The position numbers and the translations under genes were made by a program. Under the pieces are notes generated by a model. That model did no database searches. It worked only from the letters and a program-made list of their open reading frames with translations, and was not told where the DNA came from. This document shows, piece by piece, positions 16,967 to 26,837 of a DNA stretch of 64,000 nucleotides. Within the stretch, counting starts at the first letter, position 1, and every line of letters begins with the position of its first letter. Where the stretch lies: NCBI RefSeq assembly GCF_014337925.2, contig NZ_CP143424.1:1-64000 (forward strand), in the 5' to 3' direction. This DNA is from Roseobacter fucihabitans. GTDB lineage: Bacteria; Pseudomonadota; Alphaproteobacteria; Rhodobacterales; Rhodobacteraceae.

Positions 16967-18094
16967 ATGCGCCATCAAATGAATATTACGGCTGGGCGTC
17001 ACGTTTTGTCGCGCGGAACCTGCCGGCCTGCGCGCGCCTTTCTGGCACGTCGCTTTTCGCGCAGCCATACGCGCCGGGTCCTGGTCTATTACAACGTCAG
17101 CCGGATCAGCTGGTCACAGATATTTCCCTTCGTATTTTACGGTGCCGAACTCGCGCGCGAATATGACGCCGAATTCCGGTTCGTTCCGGTCGACGCTTTA
17201 CTGGAGGGGCGGGAGGTGCAAGAACGGGAAACAGATATCATTCTGATCCAGCCCTGGTTTACGACACCCGAGAATGTTCTTGATACGGCTCTCGACCGCT
17301 TGGCCACAGCACACCCCAAAGCAGAGATTTCCTTTCTGGATTCATACGCCCATAACGACTTGCGCTTGGCACGAACGGTTGATCCCTATATCACCCATTA
17401 CTTGAAAAAGTCGCTCTTCAAGGATAAGAAGCTGTACTTCAAGCGATTCAGGGGCGATACAAACCTCCTCGATTACTATGGCAAGCTATATGGTCTGGAG
17501 TATGAACCGGTAGATTGGGCCGTACCTTATACGATCCTGCCCAAGCTGCGCCTGTCGCCGAACTTCCTTACCTCACCCCATTTCATCGCCGGTCTGTCGC
17601 GCCAGGAACAACCCGCGCGTGGGTCGCGCAACCTAGATGTCTCCGTACGTCTGGGCGGACAGGATTCCTATGGGGCCTATGCGGCGATGCGGTGCGATGC
17701 AGATACCCTGATGACGCAGATAAAAGGGATCACCCGGTCCCCGTCAAATATCGTGCCCTTCAAGGCCTATATGAACGAAATGCGCGCCTCGCGTCTGTGT
17801 TTCAGCCCCTTTGGTTTCGGCGAGCTTTGCTGGCGCGACATTGAGGCGATGATCAGCGGTACTGTGATGATCAAGCCTGATATGAGTCATCTGGAGACGC
17901 TGCCTAATCTTTATGAACCCGGCGTGACATATCTGCCGATGCGCTGGGATTTTGGCGACCGCGAAGAGGTCATCCAAGGGGCCCTTGCGGATGAAGGCCG
18001 CTGCACGGTCATTGCAAAAAACGCCTACGACCGAATGGCGAGCTATATCCGAGAGGCGCGGTTCGTAACGGATATGGGGTTCCTCTTCAGCTGA
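16967..18094 (+). CDS. Probable glycosyltransferase (GT-B-like), EPS synthesis
   Basis: About 375 residues from the ATG at 16967. The frame is open further up to 16811, but the extra N-terminus is Cys/Arg-rich and not protein-like. The C-terminal half contains FSPFGFGELCWRDIEAM, then an ISGTVMIKPDMSHLE segment, resembling the donor-site region of GT-B enzymes in which a Glu contacts the nucleotide sugar. The N-terminal part starts RRVLVYYNVSRISW with an alternating beta/alpha pattern. No family was assigned with certainty. It stands alone between the RTX protein and acyltransferase genes and may add a sugar to the polymer. Confidence 0.6.
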   Translation: MRHQMNITAGRHVLSRGTCRPARAFLARRFSRSHTRRVLVYYNVSRISWSQIFPFVFYGAELAREYDAEFRFVPVDALLEGREVQERETDIILIQPWFTTPENVLDTALDRLATAHPKAEISFLDSYAHNDLRLARTVDPYITHYLKKSLFKDKKLYFKRFRGDTNLLDYYGKLYGLEYEPVDWAVPYTILPKLRLSPNFLTSPHFIAGLSRQEQPARGSRNLDVSVRLGGQDSYGAYAAMRCDADTLMTQIKGITRSPSNIVPFKAYMNEMRASRLCFSPFGFGELCWRDIEAMISGTVMIKPDMSHLETLPNLYEPGVTYLPMRWDFGDREEVIQGALADEGRCTVIAKNAYDRMASYIREARFVTDMGFLFS

Positions 18095-18181
18095 GCTTAT
18101 AGCAAGCGATGGAGTTACACACTCTTCCCGGGGCATAGAAGGCACCAAGGTAGCGGGTTTCGAAACACTGCTACATGGAGA

Positions 18182-18222
18182 GCGTCCATAAACGAAGTTG
18201 GCATTGGTTCGTGTGTGGACGC
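18182..18222. repeat. Long imperfect inverted repeat (15-base arms)
   Basis: GCGTCCATAAACGAA at 18182-18196 pairs with TTCGTGTGTGGACGC at 18208-18222 (12 of 15 positions) across an 11-base loop. There is no T-run after it. It could be an IS end, an operator or an RNA structure ahead of the acyltransferase gene. Confidence 0.45.
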
Positions 18223-18268
18223 CCCCATGAATGCAAGCACTTTTTTGGACCGTTTGGTCAGAACCCTG

Positions 18269-18304
18269 AGCAGGCGGAGCGGTACAGAGTAAAAACCGCC
18301 TGCT
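18269..18304 (+). terminator. Terminator-like hairpin upstream of the acyltransferase gene
   Basis: A nine-base stem AGCAGGCGG / CCGCCTGCT with an 18-base loop, followed by AATTTTAG. It may end transcription from the glycosyltransferase gene or act as a leader attenuator. Confidence 0.4.
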
Positions 18305-18439
18305 AATTTTAGACTAAAAAGCCTAAACTTTTACTTTTTGTACAGATTTGGACGATATCTGCAGGGTTCAAGGTTTCCAAACGTTCGGACAACCATCAGA
18401 GATTTCCCCGCTCACAGATCGTCTGGAGACCCATCAAAC

Positions 18440-20404
18440 ATGCAATATCGCGCCGAGATCGATGGCCTGCGGGCACTGGCCGTCCTGCCTGTCATCTTGT
18501 GTCATGCGGGTTTTTCGATCTTTTCGGGCGGCTATATCGGCGTTGATGTCTTCTTCGTCATCTCGGGGTTCCTGATCACCTCGATCCTGATCCGGGAATT
18601 GGATCAAGGCCGCTTCAGCCTGCCTGATTTCTATGAACGCCGCGCCCGGCGTATTTTACCCGCGTTGTTCTTTGTGATGGCCGCCTGCCTGCCCGTTGCC
18701 GCCATACTGTTCGTCCCCCAGGACCTCAAGGATTTCGCCCAGAGCCTGACGGCGGTGGCCTTCTTTTCCTCCAATATCCTGTTCTGGTCGGAAAGCGGCT
18801 ATTTCTCCGGAGCCTCGGAACTCAAACCCTTGCTGCACACCTGGAGCCTGGCGGTGGAGGAGCAATATTACATCCTGTTTCCCCTTTGGTTGATGCTGAC
18901 CTGGCGCTGGGGGATCAAAATCACTCTGATCGGCCTAACTCTCGGCTTTGCTCTAAGCCTGTTTCTGGCGCAGATGATCGTCTCACGCGATGCGTCATTC
19001 GCCTTTTTCATGCTGCCGACCCGCGCCTGGGAATTGCTGATGGGCTCTTTTGTGGCCTTTGCGCTTTTTCGATATCCTGACCTGGCGCGCCCGGGATGGC
19101 TTGCACAGGGCGGCAGCCTCGCTGGGCTGGCGCTGGTGGTTTTTGCCATCTTTGTCTTTGACAAAGAAACACCCTTCCCCAGCCTCTATACGCTGGTGCC
19201 GGTTCTCGGGGCCGCGCTGATCATCCTTTGTGCGCGCAGGGGAACACTCGTGCATGCTCTGCTCAGCCAGCGCGCACTCACCGGGATCGGGCTGCTCAGC
19301 TACAGCGCCTATCTATGGCATCAACCGCTTTTTGCCTTCACCCGTTACGCCCATGCCACCCATCCGCCGATTGCGGTGATGCTGGGGCTTGTGATCGTCA
19401 CCTTCGTTCTGGCCTATGTTACCTGGCGTTGGGTGGAACGCCCGTTTCGCATCAAGGGGCGCGTCGGCCGGGCTTGGGTTTTCAATCTCAGCGCCGCAGG
19501 GCTCGTCGGATTTGCGGTACTGGGCATTGGAGGGCATCTGCTCAAAGGCGTGCCGATGCGCTTTTCACCGGTGAAACAGGAGCTTTTCGCCAGCGCCAGC
19601 GCCTCTCCCAAACGCGGGGCCTGTCACAATATCGCCCAGCCCGACAATGTCTGCCATTACTTCGTCGATGCCCCGACATGGGCGGTGTTCGGGGACAGCC
19701 ACAGTATCGAGCTGGCCTATGGCCTGGCCACGCGGTTACGCGCGCAAGACATTGGCGTCATGCAATTTTCCTATGCCGGATGCGGGCCGCAATTGGGGAC
19801 GGATCACACGGATAAATGCGGTCAGTGGTCCACCCGCAGCATCGATCACATTCTGGCCAATGACACCATCGATACGGTTGTGGTTTCCTATCGCATTGCC
19901 GCCTATCTGGCGGGAAAGCACGAAAACATCTATCCCGCGCAACCTGATCTCGTCGGCCCGGAAAAACAGGCGCAGGTCTGGGAGAGCTATATCAAAACGA
20001 TTCAGGCCTTCGTGGATCGCGGCAAGACCGTGCATCTTGTGCTGCAGGCTCCCGAAGTCCCGGCGGATATCAAACAGATGGTGCGCCGTGCGGGGTCAGA
20101 GGCGATTGCGAAGGAAAATTTCGGGCTGGCGGGTGTGCCGCGCAGTTGGTGGGAAGCGCGCATGGCATATGTCACGCAGCGGTTGGGGGATATTCCTGCG
20201 GCGGTACAGATCCACGACCCGGCTGATACGTTTTGTGATGCAGCCACCTGTTATCTGGCGCATGATAAACGGGCGCTGTATTTTGATGACGACCATGTCT
20301 CTCTCGCCGGGGCAGGGCTCATTGCGGATCAGATCCTCAAGGGGTCCGAACCAGAACCCGGATCGCTCGCAGGGATCAATCCGCGCCGGAAAGGTCCCGG
20401 GTAA
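18440..20404 (+). CDS. Acyltransferase-3/SGNH O-acetyltransferase (OafA-like)
   Basis: About 654 residues. The N-terminal acyltransferase-3 domain begins [20 protein letters not shown], with the conserved [15 protein letters not shown] motif and the [16 protein letters not shown] signature over about ten membrane helices. The C-terminal periplasmic SGNH domain (from about residue 400) has [15 protein letters not shown] (nucleophile Ser) and [12 protein letters not shown] (catalytic Asp/His). Such fusions O-acetylate surface polysaccharides. ATG 18440 is chosen for GGAG ten bases ahead; the frame stays open to 18338. The 3' end overlaps the convergent ugd gene by 29 bases. Confidence 0.9.
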   Translation: MQYRAEIDGLRALAVLPVILCHAGFSIFSGGYIGVDVFFVISGFLITSILIRELDQGRFSLPDFYERRARRILPALFFVMAACLPVAAILFVPQDLKDFAQSLTAVAFFSSNILFWSESGYFSGASELKPLLHTWSLAVEEQYYILFPLWLMLTWRWGIKITLIGLTLGFALSLFLAQMIVSRDASFAFFMLPTRAWELLMGSFVAFALFRYPDLARPGWLAQGGSLAGLALVVFAIFVFDKETPFPSLYTLVPVLGAALIILCARRGTLVHALLSQRALTGIGLLSYSAYLWHQPLFAFTRYAHATHPPIAVMLGLVIVTFVLAYVTWRWVERPFRIKGRVGRAWVFNLSAAGLVGFAVLGIGGHLLKGVPMRFSPVKQELFASASASPKRGACHNIAQPDNVCHYFVDAPTWAVFGDSHSIELAYGLATRLRAQDIGVMQFSYAGCGPQLGTDHTDKCGQWSTRSIDHILANDTIDTVVVSYRIAAYLAGKHENIYPAQPDLVGPEKQAQVWESYIKTIQAFVDRGKTVHLVLQAPEVPADIKQMVRRAGSEAIAKENFGLAGVPRSWWEARMAYVTQRLGDIPAAVQIHDPADTFCDAATCYLAHDKRALYFDDDHVSLAGAGLIADQILKGSEPEPGSLAGINPRRKGPG

Positions 20405-21542
20405 AGACCTTATCGGCCACATCTTCCAGGGCCGCTTCGCGCCGGTTGGCCACGATCACATCTGCGTCGCGTTTGAACACGTCCAAATCCCGCTCCACGC
20501 GCGAGTTGAAGAAATCACCCTCCAGCAGATGCGGTTCATAGACGATCACCTCAACCCCCTTGGCGCGGATCCGCTTCATGATGCCCTGGATGGAGCTGTC
20601 ACGAAAATTATCCGAGCCTGCCTTCATCACCAGCCGGTAAATGCCGACCACCTTGGGGCGCATTTCGATGATCCGCTCGGCCAGGAAATCCTTGCGCGTG
20701 GTATTGGCATCCACAATCGCGCGGATCATGTTTTGCGGGATGTTGCTGTAATTGGCCAGCAGCTGTTTGGTGTCCTTGGGCAGGCAATAGCCGCCATAAC
20801 CAAAAGAGGGGTTATTGTAGAAATTGCCCACCCGCGGATCCGCGCTGACACCTGAGATGACCTCGCGGCTATCGAGCCCCAGCGCCATGGCATAGCTGTC
20901 GAGTTCGTTGAAATAGGCCACGCGCATCGCCAGATAGGTATTGGCGAAAAGCTTGATCGCCTCGGCCTCGGACGCCCCGGTCAACAGCACTGGCACGTCT
21001 GTTTCCTCAGAAACCGCCAGCATCATATCCGCAAAGATCCGCGCGCGTTCGGAGCGCTCCCCCACCACGATCCGGCTGGGGTGCAGGTTGTCATGCAATG
21101 CACGCCCTTCGCGCAGGAATTCGGGGGAAAAGATCACCTGATCCGTGTTCATTTCCGCGCGTACCCGCTCGGTGAATCCGACAGGAATCGTCGATTTGAC
21201 CACGATGGTGGCGGTTTTATTCAACGCGATCACATCGCCGATCACCGCCTCCACGGAAGAGGTATCAAAAAAGGCGGTCTTGGGATCGTAATTCGTCGGT
21301 GTGGCGATGATCACGTAATCCGCACCCGTAAACGCCTCTGCCTTATCCAGCGTTGCGTGCAAGTTCAGCCCGCCGCGCGCCAGCCGTTCTTCGATGTCAG
21401 GATCCAGGATCGGCGCGCGCCCCGCGTTCAGATCCGCAACCCGCCCGGCGTCCAGATCGAGCGCGACCACCGCGTGGGTCCCCGCCAGCAGAACCGCATT
21501 GGACAGCCCCACATATCCAATTCCGGCCACCGCGATTTTCAT
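20376..21542 (-). CDS. ugd: UDP-glucose 6-dehydrogenase
   Basis: About 388 residues, the length of single-domain bacterial Ugd. It starts [19 protein letters not shown] (NAD-binding GxGxxG), has the conserved [22 protein letters not shown] (active-site Lys) and [11 protein letters not shown] with the catalytic Cys (residue 253). It oxidises UDP-glucose twice to UDP-glucuronate, supplying acidic sugar for EPS. ATG 21542 is preferred because AAAGGA lies eight bases ahead; another ATG at 21551 abuts that site. UDP-GlcA may in turn feed xylose or galacturonate synthesis, but no such enzymes are seen nearby. Confidence 0.93.
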   Translation of the reverse strand: MKIAVAGIGYVGLSNAVLLAGTHAVVALDLDAGRVADLNAGRAPILDPDIEERLARGGLNLHATLDKAEAFTGADYVIIATPTNYDPKTAFFDTSSVEAVIGDVIALNKTATIVVKSTIPVGFTERVRAEMNTDQVIFSPEFLREGRALHDNLHPSRIVVGERSERARIFADMMLAVSEETDVPVLLTGASEAEAIKLFANTYLAMRVAYFNELDSYAMALGLDSREVISGVSADPRVGNFYNNPSFGYGGYCLPKDTKQLLANYSNIPQNMIRAIVDANTTRKDFLAERIIEMRPKVVGIYRLVMKAGSDNFRDSSIQGIMKRIRAKGVEVIVYEPHLLEGDFFNSRVERDLDVFKRDADVIVANRREAALEDVADKVFTRDLSGAD

Positions 21543-21798
21543 ATTCTTCATCCTTTAACAGCGCCTGCACCTTCTAAGCGCGCGCGCGCCGTTTCGCACG
21601 CGAAATATCGGTTTTCCAAAGCAGAGTTAACAACATGTTGCCCCACCGGTTGGGCTGTTAGTGCGTCCCTTACCCCGGATGGGGATGCTGGGCAGATGTT
21701 CTGGCACCACAGGTATGGCCGCGCAGGGCCGCTCACATTTACAGGCAGGTCCCGGATTCAAATGGCCGCCTCACAATACCCCCCGAAAGGACCGCCCC

Positions 21799-22059
21799 AT
21801 GGCATGGCATAACAGCACAACCCCCTTTGACGTCGCCCCCGGCAAGAACCACGACCTGCCGATGACCATCGTTCTGGAGCCCAATGGCGGCTCGGCCCAG
21901 ATCCAGCTGCGCGACAGCGCGGGGGCATGGTTCACCCCGGATGCGGCGGATTTCACCCTGACACAGGCGGGCCCCTACCGCGTTGAGCGCGCCAATACAC
22001 CGGGGATGCGCATCATCGCCACGGGCAATGCGACTTTTGAAGTGACGCTGGCCGCATGA
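21799..22059 (+). CDS. Small conserved-looking hypothetical protein (86 aa)
   Basis: An 86-residue protein with no signal peptide or membrane segment and a high content of beta-type sequence (MAWHNSTTPFDV, TIVLEPNGGSAQIQLRDSAG, then ATFEVTLAA). AAAGGA seven bases before the ATG supports the start; the frame stays open further upstream without a site. Its stop overlaps the next start (ATGA) and the pair precedes the esterase gene, so the three form a transcription unit. I do not recognise the family; a small beta-sandwich is plausible. Confidence 0.65.
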   Translation: MAWHNSTTPFDVAPGKNHDLPMTIVLEPNGGSAQIQLRDSAGAWFTPDAADFTLTQAGPYRVERANTPGMRIIATGNATFEVTLAA

Positions 22060-22250
22060 TCCGCAAGACGCTGATCCTGCCCTTGGTGCGCAAGGGCCTT
22101 TCGGGAAAAGGCGAGGGGCGCACAAACCCGGCCCGCCCCTTGAGCGTGCGCTTTGAGGACGGCGCCCTCACGATCACGCCCCAGCGCCCGAGCGTTCCCG
22201 CCCGCTTCACCGTTGCCTTTGGTGACGGCGCCCTCACGATCATCCCCTAG
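22056..22250 (+). CDS. Very small hypothetical protein (64 aa) with internal repeat
   Basis: A 64-residue basic protein in the unit ahead of the esterase. Residues about 31-42 and 53-64 contain near-identical blocks (FEDGALTITP and FGDGALTIIP), also alike at base level. It overlaps the preceding gene by four bases and ends eight bases before the esterase start, with GGAGG between them. The position argues it is translated; the function is unknown. Confidence 0.5.
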   Translation: MIRKTLILPLVRKGLSGKGEGRTNPARPLSVRFEDGALTITPQRPSVPARFTVAFGDGALTIIP

Positions 22251-22258
22251 GAGGCGAT

Positions 22259-24139
22259 ATGCCTGATAATTTTCTCATTCTCCCCGCCTCCGATGTCTCG
22301 GGCGGCAGGCTCACGACGCTGAGCCGCGCGACGATCACCACCGATCTGAACCTGAGCGTCACCGGGTTGACCAATGGCACCGAAGTGGTTGTCTATCAGC
22401 TTGGGCCCGGCGTGAGCGGTACGCCTCAGGCCCTCCCCGCCAACACCGAAACCCATGTCTTTGCGCTGGCCGGTCAATCCAACATGATCGGGCGCGCGGC
22501 TTTTGACGGCGGTGCCAAATGGCCCGCAGGCACGATGCAGATCGGGCGGGGGACGCAAAACGGCGCGCTCATTCCGGCACAAAACCCCGCAGACGGGCCA
22601 ACCACCTCGCGTCCGCTGGCGCATTTCAGCCCGACTCTGGGGGACATGGGGCTCGATCTCCAATTCGCCATTGATTATCTGGCGGATAAGCCCGGTGTGA
22701 GCCTGATGTTCATCCCCTGTGCGCAGGGGGCGACGGGGTTTTCGGACAATGCCTGGAACCCGGGGAATTGGCTTTATAATGACACGATTGCGCGGATCAA
22801 CGCTGCGATAGCCGCCCATCCGGGGTTTCTGTTCAAAGGCTTCCTGTGGCATCAGGGTGAAACCGATGCGGGTATTGCGGGCACCTATGCGGGCTTGCTG
22901 GATGATATGATCACCAATATGCGCGCCGATGTGAGTGCCGCAGATGCCACCACGCCCTTCATTCTGGGCGGGCTGGCGTCGGGTAATGTGGGCCGGGATG
23001 TGATCACCGACATCATCGCCCAAACGCCTGCACGCGTGTCTTATACCGGTTTCGCCGATGCCGCCGGCCTGGGGCGCAACGATGCAAATCACTTCAACGC
23101 TGCGGGCCTGCGCGCGCTTGGCAGCCGATATAATGCGGCCATTGCACAGGCCGTGGCAAATGTGCCGGTTGCGGCCACGGCCCCCGCTGCGCCCACCGGC
23201 CTCGCGGCGGTGGCGGGGGACGGTGAGATTACCCTCACCTGGACCGCGCCCAATGAGGACGGCGGCGCACCGATCACCGATTACCAGATCGAGCGGGACG
23301 GTGGATCAGGCTTTGCACTGATTGCGGATGGTCCCGGCACCGGCACGACATTCACCGACAGCGGGCTGGTCAATGGCACCGCCTATACGTATCGCCTGCG
23401 CGCCGTGAACAGCACCGGCCCCGGTCCGGCATCCGCGACGGCTACCACCACACCCATCGCACCGATCATCACCCCCCCCACCGGCCCCGTGCCAGAGACC
23501 GGTGCCGTGGCACATTGGCTCTTTGGCGATGACAATACCACCAACGCCGATCTGATCAGCGCCCGCCTCGCCAGCGGCCCCGCGCATGCGCAATCCACCG
23601 GCTACATCACCAGCCCGGCGGGCATTCAACAGGGTCTGGACACGGGCATCGCCGAGGCAGACATCCAGACCATGTGTTTCGTGTTCCAGCTGGCAGGGAC
23701 AACCAATTCCATCATCGGCGGCACGCTCGAAGCGCCGGGGGGGGATCTGTCAACGGGTGTGTCCCCCTTTAGCGTGGTGCCCTCCAAACTCTGGGTCAAT
23801 ATGCGCGGCGGGTGGGGCAATACCCAGGTCAGCGGGACCACCCCGCTTGCCAATGGTTTTGCCTTTGTCGCGGTCTCCAAGAACGTGAGCACGGGCGCGT
23901 ATGTCCTGTTTGTGGGGGACCTCGCGGGCAGCCACGTGGTCGCGGGCAGCGCCAGCCAGACCACCTCCCCGCGCAGCATCGGGATCGGCAGCCTCTATTT
24001 CAGCAATGCAAATTTCAACGGGCAGATCTCCACAGCCGAAACCATCATCTTCGACAGCGCCAAGACGCAAACGGAGATCGAAGCAATCTACCAACGCAGC
24101 CGCACCCGCCTTGCCGCGCGGAGTGTGACGGTGCTGTGA
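22259..24139 (+). CDS. Sialate O-acetylesterase-like (SASA/CE6) protein with FN3 and LamG-like domains
   Basis: A 626-residue modular protein. Residues about 65-295 form an SGNH-type carbohydrate esterase: ALAGQSNMIGRA (nucleophile Ser74), LWHQGETDAG (197-199) and the Asp-His pair DANHF (Asp274, His277). A fibronectin type III domain follows (about 303-397, APTGLAAVAGDGEITLTW), then a laminin-G/concanavalin-like domain (about 410-620). No signal peptide or RTX block is visible, so its export route is unclear. GGAGG lies six bases before the ATG. It likely removes acetyl groups from a polysaccharide, opposing the acyltransferases in this window. A phage-tail or adhesin-like role is an alternative. 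Confidence 0.8.
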   Translation: MPDNFLILPASDVSGGRLTTLSRATITTDLNLSVTGLTNGTEVVVYQLGPGVSGTPQALPANTETHVFALAGQSNMIGRAAFDGGAKWPAGTMQIGRGTQNGALIPAQNPADGPTTSRPLAHFSPTLGDMGLDLQFAIDYLADKPGVSLMFIPCAQGATGFSDNAWNPGNWLYNDTIARINAAIAAHPGFLFKGFLWHQGETDAGIAGTYAGLLDDMITNMRADVSAADATTPFILGGLASGNVGRDVITDIIAQTPARVSYTGFADAAGLGRNDANHFNAAGLRALGSRYNAAIAQAVANVPVAATAPAAPTGLAAVAGDGEITLTWTAPNEDGGAPITDYQIERDGGSGFALIADGPGTGTTFTDSGLVNGTAYTYRLRAVNSTGPGPASATATTTPIAPIITPPTGPVPETGAVAHWLFGDDNTTNADLISARLASGPAHAQSTGYITSPAGIQQGLDTGIAEADIQTMCFVFQLAGTTNSIIGGTLEAPGGDLSTGVSPFSVVPSKLWVNMRGGWGNTQVSGTTPLANGFAFVAVSKNVSTGAYVLFVGDLAGSHVVAGSASQTTSPRSIGIGSLYFSNANFNGQISTAETIIFDSAKTQTEIEAIYQRSRTRLAARSVTVL

Positions 24140-24299
24140 AGCACCTTTGGCGCACCCTCGACGGGGTGACCTGGCTCCCGTCACGCGCTGCTGTTTCTGA
24201 GCCCTTCCAAAGTGACGCGCAAGGCCATAGCACAACACATATGATCCTCTGCGCACCCCTTGTATATCCTGGGGTACGCCACAAAAGGCTTTCCCATAG

Positions 24300-24678
24300 C
24301 CTCGTGTTCAGGCCACTTTTGGTGCGATCAATCAAACGTCCATGCCCCCCTTTTAACAGACAAGCTAGAAGCTGTCCGGTGGGCTTAGAGGTAAGTCGCG
24401 TCGATTGAAATCGTTTTGTTGCCCAGTGCTTCAGAAGCAAGCCCTTCCATGATCCGGGCAAATACCCCCATATCACTCCACCGTTTCCAACGATTGTAGA
24501 GCGTCTTGGCAGGACCGTATTCTTTGGGTGCATCACACCAACGTAAACCATTGCGATTGGTAAATATAATGCCACTTAAGACACGTCGACCATCAACGCG
24601 CAGTACGCCATGGCTCTTTGGAAAGTAGGGCCGAATCCGCGCCATTTTACCTTCGTTCAGCCAGTAAAGATTGCTCAC
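24300..24678 (-). pseudogene. IS5-family (IS427-like) transposase remnant
   Basis: The minus strand encodes an OrfA-like piece (MARIRPYFPKSHGVLRVDGR through NGLRWCDAPKEYGPAKTLYNRW to ISIDATYL), then in another frame the start of OrfB (GGHGRLIDRTKSGLNTR). The sequence diverges at about 24300, so the DDE part is missing. It is a truncated, inactive copy between the esterase and GT2 genes. Confidence 0.8.
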
Positions 24679-24836
24679 AAAGTCCCCCAGATGGAGAGCT
24701 ATGAATCATGCAGCTATCTGAGCCTCAAGTGAATTAATGGGGCTTGAGCCTAAGACACCGTTTATAAACACCACAGCGATATAAGTTGATCAATTGGGAC
24801 TGGAAAAAACTTCCTTTTTCCTGTTGAAGGATTTCA

Positions 24837-25826
24837 ATGACACGTGACGCTGCGCCATATGACCTGGTCATTTCCATCATCAATTACCGCACGGGCGCAT
24901 TGACGATTGCCTGTGTGGCTTCGGTGATTTCGGATTTGCGCATAACGCTGGGGGTTCGTGCCCATATCGTTGTCGTTGATAATGCCTCAGGAGATGGATC
25001 AGAGGTTGAGATCGCCGACTGGATTACCGCGCAGGGGCCCGATGTCCCCATGACCCTGATCCAATCCCCCCGCAATAGTGGGTTTTCGGGCGGGCATAAT
25101 CAGGGGATGAGTGCGCGGCGCGCGGATTTCTACCTGGTGCTGAACTCGGATGCCGTTTTGAAGCCGGGGTTTTGCGGCGCGCTTTTGGAAGCGGCGCGCG
25201 CCACGCCCGAGGCGGGGCTTTTTACCCCGCGCATCGAGACGGAGGAGGGCGCGCCGCAATCCAGCTGTTTCCGCATGCATTCCCCGATCAGCGAATTGAT
25301 CCGCGCCGCCGCCACTGGCCCTGTCACGACGTTGTTTCAACGCCATGTCGTGGCCCTGGACATGCCGCCCGACCCCGATCAGATCGGCTGGGCCAGCTTT
25401 GCAGGTATTTTGCTGCGCGCTCAGATGATCGAGGAGGTGGGCCTGATGGATGAGAGCTATTTCCTCTATTTTGAAGATACCGAATATTGCCTGCGTGCGG
25501 GCCGTGCCGGCTGGCGCATTGCCTATGTGCCTCAGGCGCGTTTCGTGCATTTCGTTGGCGGGAGCACTGCGGTCAAGGCCATGACCGAGGCCCGTAAAAG
25601 GCTCCCTAAATACTATTACGCCTCGCGCACGCGACTCTTGTACCAGGCGCATGGGCCTATGGGTCTACTCGCGGCCAACCTCTTGTGGCACTTGGGGCGT
25701 GGTATAGCGCAGCTGCGTTGGTTCGCTGGCAAGCCGGTGCCCGCTGCCATGGCACAGGAATGGCGCGATATCTGGACCAATGTGCTGACGCCTTTGGGCG
25801 ATAGCCATCAGCCGAAGGGCAGTTGA
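24837..25826 (+). CDS. Glycosyltransferase family 2 (rhamnosyltransferase-like)
   Basis: A 329-residue GT-A enzyme. It begins DLVISIINYRTGALTIAC with VVDNASGDGS, has NSGFSGGHNQGMS and the metal-binding LNSDAVL (DxD variant), then the acceptor-side motif YFLYFEDTEYCLRAGRAGWR. This combination is typical of WbbL/RfbF-like glycosyltransferases that add sugars to lipid-linked EPS repeats on the cytoplasmic face. GAAGGA five bases before the ATG supports the start. It starts a run of five rightward EPS genes. Confidence 0.92.
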   Translation: MTRDAAPYDLVISIINYRTGALTIACVASVISDLRITLGVRAHIVVVDNASGDGSEVEIADWITAQGPDVPMTLIQSPRNSGFSGGHNQGMSARRADFYLVLNSDAVLKPGFCGALLEAARATPEAGLFTPRIETEEGAPQSSCFRMHSPISELIRAAATGPVTTLFQRHVVALDMPPDPDQIGWASFAGILLRAQMIEEVGLMDESYFLYFEDTEYCLRAGRAGWRIAYVPQARFVHFVGGSTAVKAMTEARKRLPKYYYASRTRLLYQAHGPMGLLAANLLWHLGRGIAQLRWFAGKPVPAAMAQEWRDIWTNVLTPLGDSHQPKGS

Positions 25827-25868
25827 TGGGTTTGTCGGATCCGATACGCGCCTGCTGGTTTTTGCATC

Positions 25869-26837
25869 ATGGCTGATGTCGCCGCTGTCATCATCGGGCG
25901 CAATGAGGGCGCGCGGCTGATTGCCTGTCTGGCCTCAATGGGGCAGGGGTTTGCGCGCATCATCTATGTCGATAGCGGATCAACGGATGGATCCCTTGCT
26001 GCGGCAAGGGACGCCGGGGCCGAGGGGATTGCCCTTGATATGGAGCGCCCCTTTACGGCGGCGCGCGCGCGTAATACCGGGATTGCGGCGTTGAAAGCGG
26101 GTGATGCGCCCGATTTTGTGCAATTTATTGACGGCGATTGCATTCTGGACCCCCGTTGGGTTCCTGTGGCGCTGGAGTTCATAACCAAACGGCCAAAGGT
26201 TGCCGCCGTATGTGGCCGTCTGCGCGAACGCTTCCCTGAGGCGTCTATCTATAACCGCCTGTGTGACGCGGAATGGGATACGCCCATTGGGCAGGCCAAG
26301 GCCTGCGGTGGCATTGCGATGATGCGGTGGGAAGCGCTTGAAGCGGTGGGCGGGTTCAACCCCGAACTTATCGCCGGCGAAGAACCCGAGATGTGCCTGC
26401 GGATGCGCAGGTTGGGCTGGCAAATCTGGCGGATCGATGCGGAAATGGCGCTGCATGATGCGGCAATGCTGCGCTTTGGGCAGTTCTGGAAACGCGCCCG
26501 GCGCGGCGGGTATGCCTATGCCCAGGGGGCGGCGATGTATGGGCGTGCTCCCGAGCGTCACGGGGTGGCTGGTGTGCAGCGTATTGTGCTCTGGGGGGCG
26601 GTGATCCCCGTGCTGACACTGCTCGGCATAGGCGTCTTCGGCCCCATCGCATTATCCATGCTGGCGCTCTACCCGCTCCAGATGGTTCGGATCGCGCGGC
26701 GCAAGGGGGCCACACGCGCCGCATGGGAACAGGCCACTCTGCTGACGGTTGGAAAATTCGCGGAACTGCAAGGCATCGGAGACTACCTCTGGCGGCGTTG
26801 GCGCGCGCGTGATGCAGAGTTGATTGAATATAAATGA
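25869..26837 (+). CDS. Glycosyltransferase family 2
   Basis: A 322-residue GT2 enzyme: VAAVIIGRNEGARLIACLAS, VDSGSTDGS, the FIDGDCIL metal site, and GGIAMMRWEALEAVGGFN followed by AGEEPEMCLRMRRLGW. Residues about 240-275 are hydrophobic, suggesting membrane attachment at the C-terminal side. The stop overlaps the flippase start by four bases, so the two are probably co-translated. The sugar specificity cannot be read from sequence. Confidence 0.9.
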   Translation: MADVAAVIIGRNEGARLIACLASMGQGFARIIYVDSGSTDGSLAAARDAGAEGIALDMERPFTAARARNTGIAALKAGDAPDFVQFIDGDCILDPRWVPVALEFITKRPKVAAVCGRLRERFPEASIYNRLCDAEWDTPIGQAKACGGIAMMRWEALEAVGGFNPELIAGEEPEMCLRMRRLGWQIWRIDAEMALHDAAMLRFGQFWKRARRGGYAYAQGAAMYGRAPERHGVAGVQRIVLWGAVIPVLTLLGIGVFGPIALSMLALYPLQMVRIARRKGATRAAWEQATLLTVGKFAELQGIGDYLWRRWRARDAELIEYK

